Shown: positions 35,991-45,946, counted from the stretch's first letter. The stretch: DNA of 64,000 nt from an uncultured Paracoccaceae bacterium (GCA_947499715.1 CANMPL010000007.1:62001-126000); one strand, 5' to 3'. Made by a program: numbers and translations. The notes: generated by a model not told the origin, from the sequence alone.

Positions 35991-37147
35991 CCCAATCGCG
36001 CGTTGCCAAACAAATCGGCTTTCTGACCGCGGCTGACGCGCTCAAAGGTGTCACACGTGCCAACGTGCTGATGGACGGATCGCGCCACGAAAATACCGCA
36101 GAACACAGCTGGCATCTGGCACTTTGGGCGATGGTGATGGCAGATCAGGCCCCGGGCATCGACCTGCACCGGGCAATTTCAATGGCGCTTTTGCATGATC
36201 TGGTCGAAGTCGACGCAGGCGACCACCCCATCCACCTGCCCCAAAATGCAGCCGATATCGCGACCAAGGAAATGGCCGCCGCCGACCGCCTCTATGCCCT
36301 GCTGCCCGATGATCAAGGCCCTGCCTTCCGCACCCTTTGGGAAGACTTTGAGGCCGGAAATTCGCCCGAAGCTCAGTTCATTCGCATGCTGGACATGACC
36401 CAACCCAGCTTTCAGGAACTCTGCAATCCGGGCCTGACACCAACCGACCGGGATATCTGTCGCGCCATCATGACAACGGGCCGTGCTGCGGCCTTGTCCG
36501 ACCTCTGGCCGCCCGTTTACCGCCACCTGATGGGCTTGCTGGATCAGACACCGGTGATGCTCCCTGCGCCACTAAAGGCCCGCGTCCGGTTTCTGGCAGA
36601 GGCTGACCGCCTCAAGACCACCCTGCGCGCGACACGGCTCTGCGACAATTCCCGGCCCGAAAATTCTGGCGAACATAGCTGGCACATCGCGCTATATGCG
36701 CTGACACTGGCCGAACATGCCGCCCTTCCAATCCAGATCGACCGCGTCCTTCAAATGCTGTTGATCCACGACATCGTGGAAATTGACGCAGGCGACGTGC
36801 CAATCCATTCCGCCGCCGCCCGCGATGAAGCGACCCAGGCCCGCATCGAACAGGCCGCCGCCGACCGCATCTTTGGCCTTTTGCCCGCCGATCAATGCGC
36901 GCCGTTCCGCACCCTCTGGGATGAATTCGAGGCCGCCCAAACCCCCGACGCGATCTTTGCAAAATCAATCGACCGGGTGCAGCCGCTGATCAATAACTTG
37001 GAAACCGGCGGCACATCTTGGCGCGACTACAATGTCACCCGTGCGCAGGTCGAAACCCGCGTCGGCGTCAAGGTCCAGCGCGGCGCGCCCGCTGTCTGGG
37101 CCACCGTATCACCGTGGATTGACGCGTGGTTCAGCGCGAATACATGA
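35987..37147 (+). CDS. Tandem HD-domain phosphohydrolase (two YfbR/HDDC2-like domains)
   Basis: A 386-aa protein made of two consecutive HD domains. Domain 1 (about 1-185) has ENTAEHSWHLAL with His40 and LLHDLVEVDAGD with His70-Asp71. Domain 2 (about 190-386) repeats the plan with ENSGEHSWHIAL and LIHDIVEIDAGD. Both keep the metal-binding H...HD...D pattern and the Arg before the first His is kept in copy 1. HDDC2/YfbR proteins are normally single-domain 5'-deoxynucleotidases of about 190-200 aa, so this is an internal duplication. The preferred substrate is unknown. Confidence 0.88.
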   Translation: MTQSRVAKQIGFLTAADALKGVTRANVLMDGSRHENTAEHSWHLALWAMVMADQAPGIDLHRAISMALLHDLVEVDAGDHPIHLPQNAADIATKEMAAADRLYALLPDDQGPAFRTLWEDFEAGNSPEAQFIRMLDMTQPSFQELCNPGLTPTDRDICRAIMTTGRAAALSDLWPPVYRHLMGLLDQTPVMLPAPLKARVRFLAEADRLKTTLRATRLCDNSRPENSGEHSWHIALYALTLAEHAALPIQIDRVLQMLLIHDIVEIDAGDVPIHSAAARDEATQARIEQAAADRIFGLLPADQCAPFRTLWDEFEAAQTPDAIFAKSIDRVQPLINNLETGGTSWRDYNVTRAQVETRVGVKVQRGAPAVWATVSPWIDAWFSANT

Positions 37148-37201
37148 CGGCAACCATCCGCATTTATTGACATTCACCACCGCATATAGGCAAACCCGCG
37201 C

Positions 37202-38044
37202 ATGATCCGCTTTCGCGCCCTTGTGAACCGCAATGCCCGGCTGTCCGCGCTGATCGTTCTTGCGCTTTTTGCTGGCATGTTTGCGGCCCCTGTCCTGATC
37301 TACGGCCCGATAGATCTGTCCAATGCGCGCGGGCTGATTGACTTGCCACTCTTGCTTGGCAATCTGCCTGTGCAGGCGCTGACCTGCATTGTCGTGCTTG
37401 GCGCAGTTGCAGCGCTGGGATGGTGGCACGAAACCGGGCTGACCTCTCGAATGGACTCGCGCGGCGTGCGCCTGTCACTCTATATCACCTCCATTCCGTT
37501 GACGTTCTTTGCCATCGTTGCCGCACTATTGCTGATCGAACAGCCCGGTCAGGGCCACGGGCTGATGCTGCTGGTCATCGTCTGTTTTAACCTGCTCGTT
37601 GGCCTCTTCGAAGAGACCCTTTTCCGCGGCGTCGTCTTTCACGGCCTGCGCACCGCCCACAGCCTTTGGTTCGCCATTCTTGCCAGCTCGCTTCTGTTTG
37701 GGCTTTTTCATCTCGTCAATCTGGCGATTGGGCAGGACTGGCACATCACCCTGTTTCAAGTGGTCAACGCCGGCGCTTTGGGCGTGTTCTTTTGTGCGAT
37801 TGTCCTGCAATCCAATAGCCTTTGGCCGGCGATCGTGCTGCACGCCGTCTGGAACAGCTATGCCATGGCCGGGCAACTCGCCGTGACAGATCTGCCCTTT
37901 GAAGAGCTGACGCCGGATCAGATCACAGTCACCCCCGCCAATTACATCCTGCCGCTGTTGATCCTTCTTTCTGCGGTCTGGATCATCACCCTGTGGCACC
38001 GCCGCCAGCCACCGCCCATTCCGGCAGCGAGCGATTCCCCCTAG
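37202..38044 (+). CDS. CPBP family intramembrane metalloprotease
   Basis: A 280-aa integral membrane protein with seven or eight helices. The CPBP (Abi/CAAX-protease-like) motifs are FEETLFRGVVFHGL (EExxxR), LLFGLFHLVNL (FxxxH) and VLHAVWNSYAMAG (HxxxN). Family members cleave prenylated or membrane substrates or act in bacteriocin immunity; no target is suggested by the neighbours. It starts 54 bases after the HD gene. Confidence 0.88.
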   Translation: MIRFRALVNRNARLSALIVLALFAGMFAAPVLIYGPIDLSNARGLIDLPLLLGNLPVQALTCIVVLGAVAALGWWHETGLTSRMDSRGVRLSLYITSIPLTFFAIVAALLLIEQPGQGHGLMLLVIVCFNLLVGLFEETLFRGVVFHGLRTAHSLWFAILASSLLFGLFHLVNLAIGQDWHITLFQVVNAGALGVFFCAIVLQSNSLWPAIVLHAVWNSYAMAGQLAVTDLPFEELTPDQITVTPANYILPLLILLSAVWIITLWHRRQPPPIPAASDSP

Positions 38045-38099
38045 ACACCGCCACGCAACACACGTAGGCGGCGTGACTTACCCAGACCGGACCTGACCC

Positions 38100-40214
38100 A
38101 TGATCACCACCCTTGCCGATGCCCTTGCCAAACAGGGCTATGACACACTGACCCCCGTGCAAGAGGCCGTGACAAATCCCGACCTTGAAGGCCGCGACCT
38201 GCTGGTGTCTGCCCAGACCGGATCGGGCAAAACCGTGGGCTTTGGTCTGGCAATTGGTCCAACCATTCTGGCCGAAGATGGCACATTTGGCCCCGCGACC
38301 ACGCCATTGGCCCTGATCATCGCTCCTACCCGCGAACTGGCGCTTCAGGTTAAACGCGAACTCTCTTGGCTTTACGCCGGTGCCGGTGTCGTCATGGCCT
38401 CCACCGTGGGCGGCATGGACATGCGCGACGAACGCCGTGCGCTGGATCGTGGTGCCCATATCGTCGTGGCCACGCCCGGCCGCCTCAAGGACCACATCCT
38501 GCGCGGCTCTCTCGATCTGTCCGCCATCCGCGCCATCGTGCTGGACGAGGCTGATGAGATGCTTGACCTTGGCTTCCGCGAAGACCTCGAGTTTATCCTG
38601 GGAGAGGCGCCTGCCGACCGTCGCACGTTGATGTTCTCGGCCACCGTGCCGCCGATGATCGCAAAACTGGCCAAAAGCTATCAAAACGACAGCTACCGTG
38701 TGACCACTGTCACCAAAGAAAGCCAGCACGCCGACATCACCTACCGCGCCCTGCAAGTCGCAAACCATGACGTCGACAACGCCATCATCAACGCCCTGCG
38801 CTTTTATGATGCACCAAACGCCATCGTTTTTGCCAACACGCGCGCCATGGTCACACGCCTGACCACGCGCCTTGCCAACCGGGGCTTTGCCACCGTGGCG
38901 CTCTCAGGCGAACTCTCCCAACAAGAACGCTCTCATGCCCTGCAAGCCATGCGCGATGGCCGGGCCCGTGTTTGCGTCGCGACCGACGTCGCCGCGCGGG
39001 GCATCGATTTGCCCAATCTGGAACTGGTGATCCACGCCGAACTGCCGACAAATGCAGAAATTCTGCTGCACCGCTCTGGCCGCACGGGTCGCGCCGGACG
39101 CAAGGGCATTTCTGCCATGATCGTGCCGCCCAAGATGAAGCGGCGTGCGCAGAACCTGCTCAAATGGGGCAAACTTGACGCAGAATGGGCCTTTCCACCC
39201 AATGCTGACGACATCCTCAAGGCTGACGAAGACCGCCTGATGAATGACCCGGTCTGGACCGAAGACTTCACAGATATCGAAACCGCCTTTGCTACGCGCT
39301 TGCTGGAACAGCATGACGCAAAGCAAATCGCGGCGGCCTATCTGCGGCTTTATCAAAACCGCCAGTCCGCACCCGAACACCTGTCCGAAGTGGTCGACAT
39401 GCCGGACCGGCATGAAAAGCCCAAGCGCGAAAAAGCAGCCTTTGGCCCGTCCAAATGGTTCTCTGTCGATGTCGGCCGCGAAGGCAAGGCAGAGGCGCGT
39501 TGGCTCTTGCCGATGATCTGCAAGGCCGGTGGCATTACCAAAAACGAAATCGGCGCAATCCGCATTCAGCCCAATGAAACCTTTGTCGAGATCAGCGAAC
39601 CCGCCGTCGCCGGGTTCCTGAGGACAATCGGCAGCGACATGAGCCTTGAAAATCAGGCGACGCTCAAAGCACTTGATGGCGCCCCACAGATCAGCGAACG
39701 TCGCGGCCCCCGGCCGGACAAGCGCGAGTACAATCCACGCGAAGACCGTGGGCCAAGACCCCCGCGCGAGGATCGCGGCCCGCGCAAACCGCGCGACACA
39801 TCGCCTCCACCGCCCTCTCGGCAAGATGATATCCCGGCGATCATCCCCGGTGCCGCAGACGATCCCAAGCCGCGCAAGCCACGGCACGCCAAGGCCGAAA
39901 AGCGCGACCATGACGGCGCGGTGACCTCAAAGCGCGGCTTTGATAAGCCCAAGGGTGACAAGCCCTACAAAGGCAAATCCGACGGCAAGCCCTACAAGGG
40001 CAAGTCCGATGACAAGCCGCGCAGCGACGACAAACCGTTCAAGGGCAAGCCCGGCGGCAAATCCTTTTCCAAGGGGAAACCGGCAGGAAAACCCGGCGGC
40101 AAACCGCGTGCCAGTGCCTCTGATACCTCCAAGCGGTTCACGCCACCGGGCGGGAAACCCAGCGGTCGCAAAGGCCCCAACAAAGGCGGCAATGCCGCCC
40201 CACGGCGCAAATAA
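38100..40214 (+). CDS. DEAD-box RNA helicase with long basic tail
   Basis: A 704-aa DEAD-box helicase that remodels RNA, probably in ribosome assembly or cold adaptation. RecA domain 1 has AQTGSGKT, PTRELALQ, ATPGRLKDH, VLDEADEMLDLGF and FSATVPP; domain 2 has FANTRAMV, ATDVAARGIDLP and HRSGRTGRAGRKG. A DbpA/CsdA-like RNA-binding domain covers about 450-525 (ARWLLPMICKAGGITKNEIG). The last 180 residues are Arg/Lys/Gly/Pro-rich and disordered, with repeats of the form KPYKGKSDGK. The arrangement fits DeaD/CsdA-like enzymes. Confidence 0.95.
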   Translation: MITTLADALAKQGYDTLTPVQEAVTNPDLEGRDLLVSAQTGSGKTVGFGLAIGPTILAEDGTFGPATTPLALIIAPTRELALQVKRELSWLYAGAGVVMASTVGGMDMRDERRALDRGAHIVVATPGRLKDHILRGSLDLSAIRAIVLDEADEMLDLGFREDLEFILGEAPADRRTLMFSATVPPMIAKLAKSYQNDSYRVTTVTKESQHADITYRALQVANHDVDNAIINALRFYDAPNAIVFANTRAMVTRLTTRLANRGFATVALSGELSQQERSHALQAMRDGRARVCVATDVAARGIDLPNLELVIHAELPTNAEILLHRSGRTGRAGRKGISAMIVPPKMKRRAQNLLKWGKLDAEWAFPPNADDILKADEDRLMNDPVWTEDFTDIETAFATRLLEQHDAKQIAAAYLRLYQNRQSAPEHLSEVVDMPDRHEKPKREKAAFGPSKWFSVDVGREGKAEARWLLPMICKAGGITKNEIGAIRIQPNETFVEISEPAVAGFLRTIGSDMSLENQATLKALDGAPQISERRGPRPDKREYNPREDRGPRPPREDRGPRKPRDTSPPPPSRQDDIPAIIPGAADDPKPRKPRHAKAEKRDHDGAVTSKRGFDKPKGDKPYKGKSDGKPYKGKSDDKPRSDDKPFKGKPGGKSFSKGKPAGKPGGKPRASASDTSKRFTPPGGKPSGRKGPNKGGNAAPRRK

Positions 40215-40353
40215 CACCGAAAAATCGCCCTAACCGGCATAAATCGAACGTATTTGCGCCGTTCGACCGGCAGAATCCCATGATTTGGTTGTCTTACGCC
40301 CGACAAGAGGCGTGGGGATGTCCCCCATCAACAGGCAACCAAGGAACGACAAC

Positions 40354-40470
40354 ATGGCCACTGCAGCGCAAGCCCCAAAACCAACGCCCCCCGCTCCGGC
40401 TCCGGCACCCGCGCCCGTCCAGACCAGCGCTCCAAAGCCGCCCGTGATCAAGGACTACGCCAGCATCTAA
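40354..40470 (+). CDS. 38-aa Ala/Pro-rich small protein
   Basis: AAGGA seven bases before an ATG opens a 38-codon frame. It encodes an Ala/Pro-rich stretch (PPAPAPAPAPVQ) and ends PPVIKDYASI. An ATG 36 bases upstream in the same frame is possible but has a poorer site. I do not recognise it. The good ribosome-binding site and isolated position support it; the low complexity is the main reason for doubt. Confidence 0.45.
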   Translation: MATAAQAPKPTPPAPAPAPAPVQTSAPKPPVIKDYASI

Positions 40471-40539
40471 CTGGCACGTCGCGCGAATATGCCCTTGCGG
40501 TTGCTGGCCCTTCGTCGGGCCACTTGGTAACATCGCGCC

Positions 40540-40869
40540 ATGACGGCCATATCCTCTATCCGCAATCTTGGCCCGGCCATGGAAACCGCCTTTCAAAAGG
40601 TGGGCATCACCAGCGCCGAGGAATTACGCCGCATTGGGGCCGATGCCGCCTATGCCCGGCTCTTGGCGGCGGGCAACAAACCTCATTTCATTGGCTATTA
40701 CGTGTTGCACATGGCGCTTCAGGGGCGTCCGTGGAACGATTGCAAAGGCGCTGAAAAGCAAGCCTTGCGCAAAAGCTTTGACGCACTCAAGGCACAATCC
40801 TTCGACCATGGCCGATCAGAGCTTGAGGACTTCCTCAACCGCATCGGCGTCGTCGCGCCACCATCCTGA
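40540..40869 (+). CDS. TfoX C-terminal domain protein
   Basis: A 109-aa protein matching the TfoX/Sxy C-terminal (helix-hairpin-helix-like) domain: SSIRNLGPAMETAFQKVGIT, SAEELRRIGADAAYARLL and YYVLHMALQGRPWND. In gammaproteobacteria TfoX/Sxy promotes competence gene expression; stand-alone C-terminal domains have no assigned role. A separate TfoX N-terminal domain protein occurs at 63283. A strong terminator follows. Confidence 0.88.
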   Translation: MTAISSIRNLGPAMETAFQKVGITSAEELRRIGADAAYARLLAAGNKPHFIGYYVLHMALQGRPWNDCKGAEKQALRKSFDALKAQSFDHGRSELEDFLNRIGVVAPPS

Positions 40870-40872
40870 CGC

Positions 40873-40914
40873 AAAAGGCCCCTTCCAGTCCAAACTGGAA
40901 GGGGCCTTTTTATT
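40873..40914. terminator. Strong bidirectional terminator
   Basis: A 16-bp perfect stem (AAAAGGCCCCTTCCAG and its complement at 40895-40910) with a six-base loop and T-rich ends in both directions. It ends the TfoX-type gene and the convergent protease gene. Confidence 0.95.
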
Positions 40915-40935
40915 CAACGCCTTAGATTGCGTTCT

Positions 40936-42414
40936 TTATGCGATCTGGTTCAACGGATCACCCGTTGGCCAGCTACCGGTCAGGTCATTGGCATCGGTGA
41001 TATCATCCAGGATAGTATCGTATCCCATGTCCTCAAGCGCGGCCAAGGTCATCTCGGACAGGAAGTTTCCGTTGTCGATGTAACCGGTCATGATTTCATC
41101 ATCAAACGCACCTTCGTCCCAGTGACCGCCAGCTGTACCGCTGCCGCCATGGGTTTCGATCGGCACACCGAAATCAAACCCATCAGCTGCATCGACGCTT
41201 GCGAAATCACGCTCATAGACCGCATTCGCGTTCTCACCCGTAAACCGCAGATCGCCTCCGGAAACAGACCCTTCTGTCAGGCCCATATAGCTCCACAGGG
41301 TGCCAAAACCCATGGCGTGCAGCATCTCATGGAACACGATATCGTCCCAAAGCCCGCGATCATTGTAGTTCGCGGCATCGGCGGTATCAAAATCCATATC
41401 GCCGGTGCTGGGCAGATACCCAGGATAGCGTACAGACCGCGGTCCAGCTGAACCAAGAACACCACCTGCCCCGTCAATATCCTCAAGAGAGGCAGAGATT
41501 GTGATGTCGTCATTGCCATAGTGATCCGGCAGATCGCCCAGAATGACGCTACTAAAGTAGTCGGCGGCATCCACAAAGGCTTGCTGCAGGGCAATCGTCC
41601 AGGTGCCGCTGAAATTGATGGTCACGTTATACGACGTGTCCGCTGGCCCACCACTTGTGTAGGTCGTCAACAGAACGGGCTCGGGTTCAGGCTCGGGCTC
41701 AGGTTCTGGCTCGGGTTCAGGCTCGGGTTCCGGCTCAGGCTCGGGTTCGGGCTCCGGCTCAGGCTCGGGTTCGGGCTCAGGCTCGGGTTCCGGCTCAGGT
41801 TCGGGCTCCGGCTCGGGTTCGGGCTCCGGCTCGGGTTCGGGCTCCGGCTCGGGTTCGGGTGTGGGCACCGGATCGGGTTCCGGCTCCGGCTCTGGATCAG
41901 GCACCGGGTCCGGATCGGGCTCGGGTTCAGGATCCTCTTTCGGTTTTCCTTTTTCGGACTTCGGGTCAAAGCACTTTGGCTTGCCCTTGCCCGGGTTTTC
42001 GCCCTTGGCCGCCGACGATTCATCAATCGTGATCACGTCAGGCTCTTCGGGGGCTTCTGGCACAATCGGCTGACCGTCCGCATCAATCAACCCAGCCTGC
42101 AGCGCCGTTGCATAATTCACGAAATCAATGCGATCATGCGTCCAGTTTTCAATGACCAGCGTATGATCTGCGTGCGGCAAATGCGCATCGTGATCGTGGT
42201 CATGGCCTTCGGCACACATCTCACAACCACAGTTCTCACTATGACCATAGTTATGCGAATGCGCGTCATCATGATCATGATCATGATCATGATCATCATG
42301 TTTCATAGCTTGTGCGTTCTTGGATTTCGCACGATGCGATTCCCAAATGTCTTCGGCACCAGCAGCTTCGGTGCCCAACACTTCAATCTCAAACGTTTCC
42401 CGTTTCGTCGTCAT
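40936..42414 (-). CDS. Leishmanolysin-like zinc metalloprotease with His-rich head and Glu-Pro linker
   Basis: A 492-aa protein. Residues 38-84 are His/Asp-rich ([27 protein letters not shown]), a likely metal-binding stretch with a small Cys cluster. Residues 161-246 are almost pure Glu-Pro/Asp-Pro repeats. The protease domain (about 250-475) has [10 protein letters not shown] (His362, Glu363, His366), a distant third ligand His431 in [17 protein letters not shown], and the IMTGY Met-turn, as in M8 leishmanolysins. There is no N-terminal signal peptide, so type I-like or other secretion is likely. Confidence 0.87.
   Translation of the reverse strand: MTTKRETFEIEVLGTEAAGAEDIWESHRAKSKNAQAMKHDDHDHDHDHDDAHSHNYGHSENCGCEMCAEGHDHDHDAHLPHADHTLVIENWTHDRIDFVNYATALQAGLIDADGQPIVPEAPEEPDVITIDESSAAKGENPGKGKPKCFDPKSEKGKPKEDPEPEPDPDPVPDPEPEPEPDPVPTPEPEPEPEPEPEPEPEPEPEPEPEPEPEPEPEPEPEPEPEPEPEPEPEPEPEPEPEPEPEPVLLTTYTSGGPADTSYNVTINFSGTWTIALQQAFVDAADYFSSVILGDLPDHYGNDDITISASLEDIDGAGGVLGSAGPRSVRYPGYLPSTGDMDFDTADAANYNDRGLWDDIVFHEMLHAMGFGTLWSYMGLTEGSVSGGDLRFTGENANAVYERDFASVDAADGFDFGVPIETHGGSGTAGGHWDEGAFDDEIMTGYIDNGNFLSEMTLAALEDMGYDTILDDITDANDLTGSWPTGDPLNQIA
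41677..41934 (-). repeat. Glu-Pro coding repeat tract
   Basis: About 258 bp of imperfect hexamer repeats coding for Glu-Pro and Asp-Pro dipeptides (codon variants of GARCCN). Such tracts can vary in length by slippage. They probably encode an extended, stiff spacer between the metal-binding head and the protease. Confidence 0.9.
42266..42300 (-). repeat. ATGATC microsatellite in the His-rich segment
   Basis: A run of ATGATC hexamers (with GATC at each unit) codes for alternating His and Asp in the metal-binding head of the leishmanolysin-like protein. Confidence 0.8.
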
Positions 42415-42662
42415 TTAATGCTCCTGCATCTGACCCATCCCAGTCAGCGAATCCACCCCGCAAAAACCCGCGAGACCGACCTAATACTCCCGTTACATGA
42501 ACAATTACTTTGCGACCCTTTACCGACGAAACCGTGGCAATTCCTGCCTAAAAAAAGGCAAACCTGTGGCACTTGGCGACAATCCGCGACGATTTCGGCG
42601 GGTCCTTGCGGAAACATGTGAATGGCATTTACATTACGGGACGGAATCTGTATGTTAATGCC

Positions 42663-43100
42663 ATGAACATTGAACAAGACATCGATTTTGAGCTTTCCCG
42701 CCTGCGCAAGACAGCACGGCGCATGGACGCGCTGTTCTATATTCCGCGCACGCGAATCTCTATTGGCTTCGACAACATCTTGGGGTTGGTGCCCGTTGTG
42801 GGCGATTTTATGGCCCTTGGACCTGCGCTTTGGATGATTTGGAAAGCGCGCCAACTCGGTGCGACACCGGGTGCGCTGGCTTACATGCTCTTTAATGTGA
42901 CGCTTGATCTGTTGGTCGGGTCGATCCCCATTGCGGGCGACATTTTCGACATGCTCTACAACGCCAACATCCGAAACTACCGCGCGTTGGAACGTAATTT
43001 AAACCTGCAAGCGGCCAGTGCGCGCATGGTTCATGATCCCGCGACGCTCGACGCGCAACGACAAAGGCCGCCCCTGAACGGGACGGCCCTGCTGTCTTAG
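42663..43100 (+). CDS. DUF4112 membrane protein
   Basis: A 145-aa protein matching DUF4112: FYIPRTRISIGFDNILGLVP, VVGDFMALGPALWMIWKARQ and a second copy-like segment GSIPIAGDIFDMLYNANIRN. Two amphipathic or membrane helices are predicted. The ATG at 42663 begins MNIEQDIDFELSRLRKTARR; an open upstream extension of 30 codons is unlikely. The function is unknown. It is divergent from the leishmanolysin-like gene, with a 248-bp gap holding no other gene. Confidence 0.85.
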   Translation: MNIEQDIDFELSRLRKTARRMDALFYIPRTRISIGFDNILGLVPVVGDFMALGPALWMIWKARQLGATPGALAYMLFNVTLDLLVGSIPIAGDIFDMLYNANIRNYRALERNLNLQAASARMVHDPATLDAQRQRPPLNGTALLS

Positions 43101-43122
43101 GGTGGGCAATTTGCCCACCTTT
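43101..43122. terminator. Hairpin between DUF4112 and ndk
   Basis: GGTGGGC, a five-base loop and GCCCACC followed by TTTCG, immediately after the DUF4112 stop. It can serve the convergent ndk gene as well. Confidence 0.65.
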
Positions 43123-43134
43123 CGATCTCGTTAC

Positions 43135-43557
43135 TTATCCGACCAGTTCAAGACCGGAAAAGAAGAAGGCGATTTCTTCTGCTGCGGTCTCTGGTGCGTC
43201 GGACCCGTGGACAGAGTTCTCGCCAATTGAAAGTGCGAATTCCTTGCGGATCGTGCCTTCTGCGGCGTCGGCTGGGTTTGTGGCACCCATGACTTCGCGG
43301 TTCTTCATGATCGCGTCTTCGCCTTCCAGAACCTGCACAACGATTGGCTCGGAGATCATGAATTCGCAAAGCTCACCAAAGAACGGACGCTCAGAATGCA
43401 CACCGTAAAACTGCTGTGCCTGGGCCAGTGTCAGCTGAATACGCTTGGAAGCCACGATGCGCAGACCGGCCTCTTCGAACTTGGCGGCAATCTTGCCGGT
43501 CAGGTTGCGCTTGGTGGCGTCAGGTTTGATGATGGAAAAGGTGCGTTGGATTGCCAT
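43135..43557 (-). CDS. ndk: Nucleoside diphosphate kinase
   Basis: A 140-aa NDP kinase that balances nucleoside triphosphates through a phosphohistidine. Landmarks are [51 protein letters not shown] and the active-site His in [16 protein letters not shown]. Length matches the family. Confidence 0.98.
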   Translation of the reverse strand: MAIQRTFSIIKPDATKRNLTGKIAAKFEEAGLRIVASKRIQLTLAQAQQFYGVHSERPFFGELCEFMISEPIVVQVLEGEDAIMKNREVMGATNPADAAEGTIRKEFALSIGENSVHGSDAPETAAEEIAFFFSGLELVG

Positions 43558-43682
43558 GATAAGCCTCTTGATCGGTAACTGGGGGCACAGCCCCGTTTGA
43601 ATGATGGCTGCGCCCTAACATGCACCGCGACACATGAAAAGCTGCGATTGACGCGGGCCACGCGATCAGCCAAACCGCCCCC

Positions 43683-45539
43683 ATGCTCAAGATGACAGAC
43701 ATCACCTACGGCGTCGAAGGCCGTCACCTGATCGAACACGCCAGCGTGACGATCCCCACGGGTCACAAGGTTGGCCTTGTCGGTCGCAACGGCACCGGCA
43801 AAACCACGCTTTTCCGGGTGATCCGGGGCGAAATGGTGCTGGATACCGGCAATATCGACCTGCCGCGCGGCTGGAAGATCGGCGGCGTCAGCCAAGAGGT
43901 GCCCGGAAACGAGGTCAGCCTTGTTGATACCGTCCTTGCCGCTGACACCGAACGCGCCGAATTGCTAGCAGAATCGGAAACCGCCACAGACCCCAATCGC
44001 ATCGCCGATATCCAAACGCGCCTCACGGACATTGACGCCTGGTCAGCAGAGGCGCGTGCCGCCACCATCCTGCGCGGCCTTGGCTTTACCAATGACGAAC
44101 AAAAACAGCCCTGCTCTGCGTTTTCAGGCGGCTGGCGGATGCGCGTGGCGCTCGCCGCCGTGCTCTTTTCTGAACCCGACCTGCTGTTGCTGGATGAGCC
44201 GACGAACTACCTCGACCTCGAAGGTGCGCTTTGGCTGGAAAACTACCTCACCCGCTATCCCCACACCGTCATCATCGTCTCCCACGACCGCGAACTCCTG
44301 AACCGCTCCGTCGGCGGCATCCTGCATCTGGAAGACAAGGGGCTGACCTACTACACCGGCAACTACGACAGCTTCGTCAAACAGCGCATGGCCAAACGCG
44401 CCGTGCAGGCCGCGGCTGCCAAGAAACAGGCCCTGCAACGCGCCCACCTGCAAAGCTTTGTGGACCGATTCAAGGCCAAGGCGTCCAAAGCCAAGCAGGC
44501 ACAATCCCGCGTCAAAATGCTGGAAAAGATGGAAACCATCCGCACGCCCGAAGACGCCGCGCGGACTGTGTTCACCTTTCCCAAGCCAGAAGAACTGTCG
44601 CCCCCCATTATTGCCACCGAAGCAGCCGCCGTCGGCTATGGCAACCACATCGTGCTGCACGATCTGAACCTGCGCATCGACCAGGACGACCGCATCGCCC
44701 TGCTGGGTCGTAATGGAGAAGGCAAATCAACCCTCTCAAAGATGCTGTCAAACCGCCTGCAAATCGCACGCGGCCAGATGACAACCTCCAACAAGCTGCG
44801 CATTGGCTTTTTTGCGCAGCATCAAGTCGACGAACTCTACGTTGACGAAACCCCTCTGGAACACCTGATCCGTGAACGCGCCGAGGAAGGCCAGGCCAAG
44901 CTCCGCGCGCGCCTTGCCAGTTTCGGCCTTGGCCCCGATCAGGCAGATACTGCCGTGGGCCGCCTCTCGGGCGGTCAAAAGGCGCGCCTGTCGCTCCTGC
45001 TGGCCACCCTGCCCGCCCCGCACCTGCTGATCCTCGATGAGCCAACAAACCACCTCGACATCGAAAGCCGCGAGGCTTTGGTCGAGGCGCTCACCGCCTA
45101 CACCGGCGCGGTGATCCTTGTCAGCCATGACATGCACCTTTTGTCGATGGTCGCTGACCGCCTCTGGCTGGTCAAAGACGGCCACGTCAAACCCTATGAC
45201 GACGATCTGCAATCTTACCGCAAGATGCTGTTGACCCCGGACAAACCCGCGCCCAAGGACAAGCCCAAACCCATCAAGGCCAAAGCGACCCGCGACGAAA
45301 TCCTTGCGCTGAAATCAGACGTTCGCAAAGCCGAAGACCGCGTCACCAAGATCTCTGACATGCGCGACAAGCTCGCCAAAAAGCTCGCCGATCCTGTGCT
45401 CTATGAGGACAGCCGTAAGGGCGAGCTTGCCACGTGGAACCAAAAATACGCCGAGATCATGAACGGCCTCGACCGCGCCGAAGCCCTTTGGATGCAGGCA
45501 TTGGAAAAGCTGGAACAGGCGCAAAACCCAAAGCTCTAA
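43683..45539 (+). CDS. ABC-F family ATPase (Uup/EttA-type)
   Basis: A 618-aa soluble protein with two ABC domains and no membrane part. Domain 1 has GRNGTGKTTLF, SAFSGGWRMRVALA and LLLDEPTNYLDLEGALWLE; domain 2 has GRNGEGKSTLSK, LSGGQKARLSLL and LILDEPTNHLDIESRE. The linker between them is Lys/Ala-rich, and a C-terminal coiled-coil arm (about 540-615) suggests the Uup subgroup. ABC-F proteins act on ribosomes or DNA-structure tolerance rather than transport. Confidence 0.94.
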   Translation: MLKMTDITYGVEGRHLIEHASVTIPTGHKVGLVGRNGTGKTTLFRVIRGEMVLDTGNIDLPRGWKIGGVSQEVPGNEVSLVDTVLAADTERAELLAESETATDPNRIADIQTRLTDIDAWSAEARAATILRGLGFTNDEQKQPCSAFSGGWRMRVALAAVLFSEPDLLLLDEPTNYLDLEGALWLENYLTRYPHTVIIVSHDRELLNRSVGGILHLEDKGLTYYTGNYDSFVKQRMAKRAVQAAAAKKQALQRAHLQSFVDRFKAKASKAKQAQSRVKMLEKMETIRTPEDAARTVFTFPKPEELSPPIIATEAAAVGYGNHIVLHDLNLRIDQDDRIALLGRNGEGKSTLSKMLSNRLQIARGQMTTSNKLRIGFFAQHQVDELYVDETPLEHLIRERAEEGQAKLRARLASFGLGPDQADTAVGRLSGGQKARLSLLLATLPAPHLLILDEPTNHLDIESREALVEALTAYTGAVILVSHDMHLLSMVADRLWLVKDGHVKPYDDDLQSYRKMLLTPDKPAPKDKPKPIKAKATRDEILALKSDVRKAEDRVTKISDMRDKLAKKLADPVLYEDSRKGELATWNQKYAEIMNGLDRAEALWMQALEKLEQAQNPKL

Positions 45540-45946
45540 GGTGGCAAGGCAGCTTTGGAAAACGGCATACTCAGAACCCACGTTGTCCTGCCGCTTTTAG
45601 GATTGCGGCCACGACTCTTTGGCTGTCACCTTCTTGATTGAACCACCAACATCATCCGGGCACAAAAGCTCGCAGACCCCAGTCGCCCATCGGTCGTATC
45701 GAGAACCGAGGCTTAAGGCAGGCACCGGCCGTGCAACAACGCTGGACCGGAAAGCTGTTCAGCGGCGATGGTATCAGCTTGGCGCTGTCGTCAGCAAAAC
45801 GCTATGACATCACAGGCCAAACGCGAGAAACATTCCTGAACGGCTGGTTCGACTAGCTTCGTCACGCACTCAATTGATGATTCCTATGAGTGCCCAATTC
45901 AACCATTGCGGGCGACCTAGCGGCCATCAGAATGCGGGGTCATCGG
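45540..45946. other. Gene-poor stretch at the edge of the accessory block
   Basis: A 407-bp region with no confident gene. A plus-strand frame ending at 45856 reads WTGKLFSGDGISLALSSAKR and ends NGWFD; it looks protein-like but I cannot name it, and it may be a gene remnant. The region marks the left edge of the LysR-linked cluster. Confidence 0.45.

Noticed and set aside
41521-42621. A 366-aa plus-strand frame opposite the leishmanolysin-like gene
   Set aside because: It mirrors the Glu-Pro repeat as Gly/Leu/Arg/Phe-rich low complexity and lies opposite a gene with a clear protease domain.
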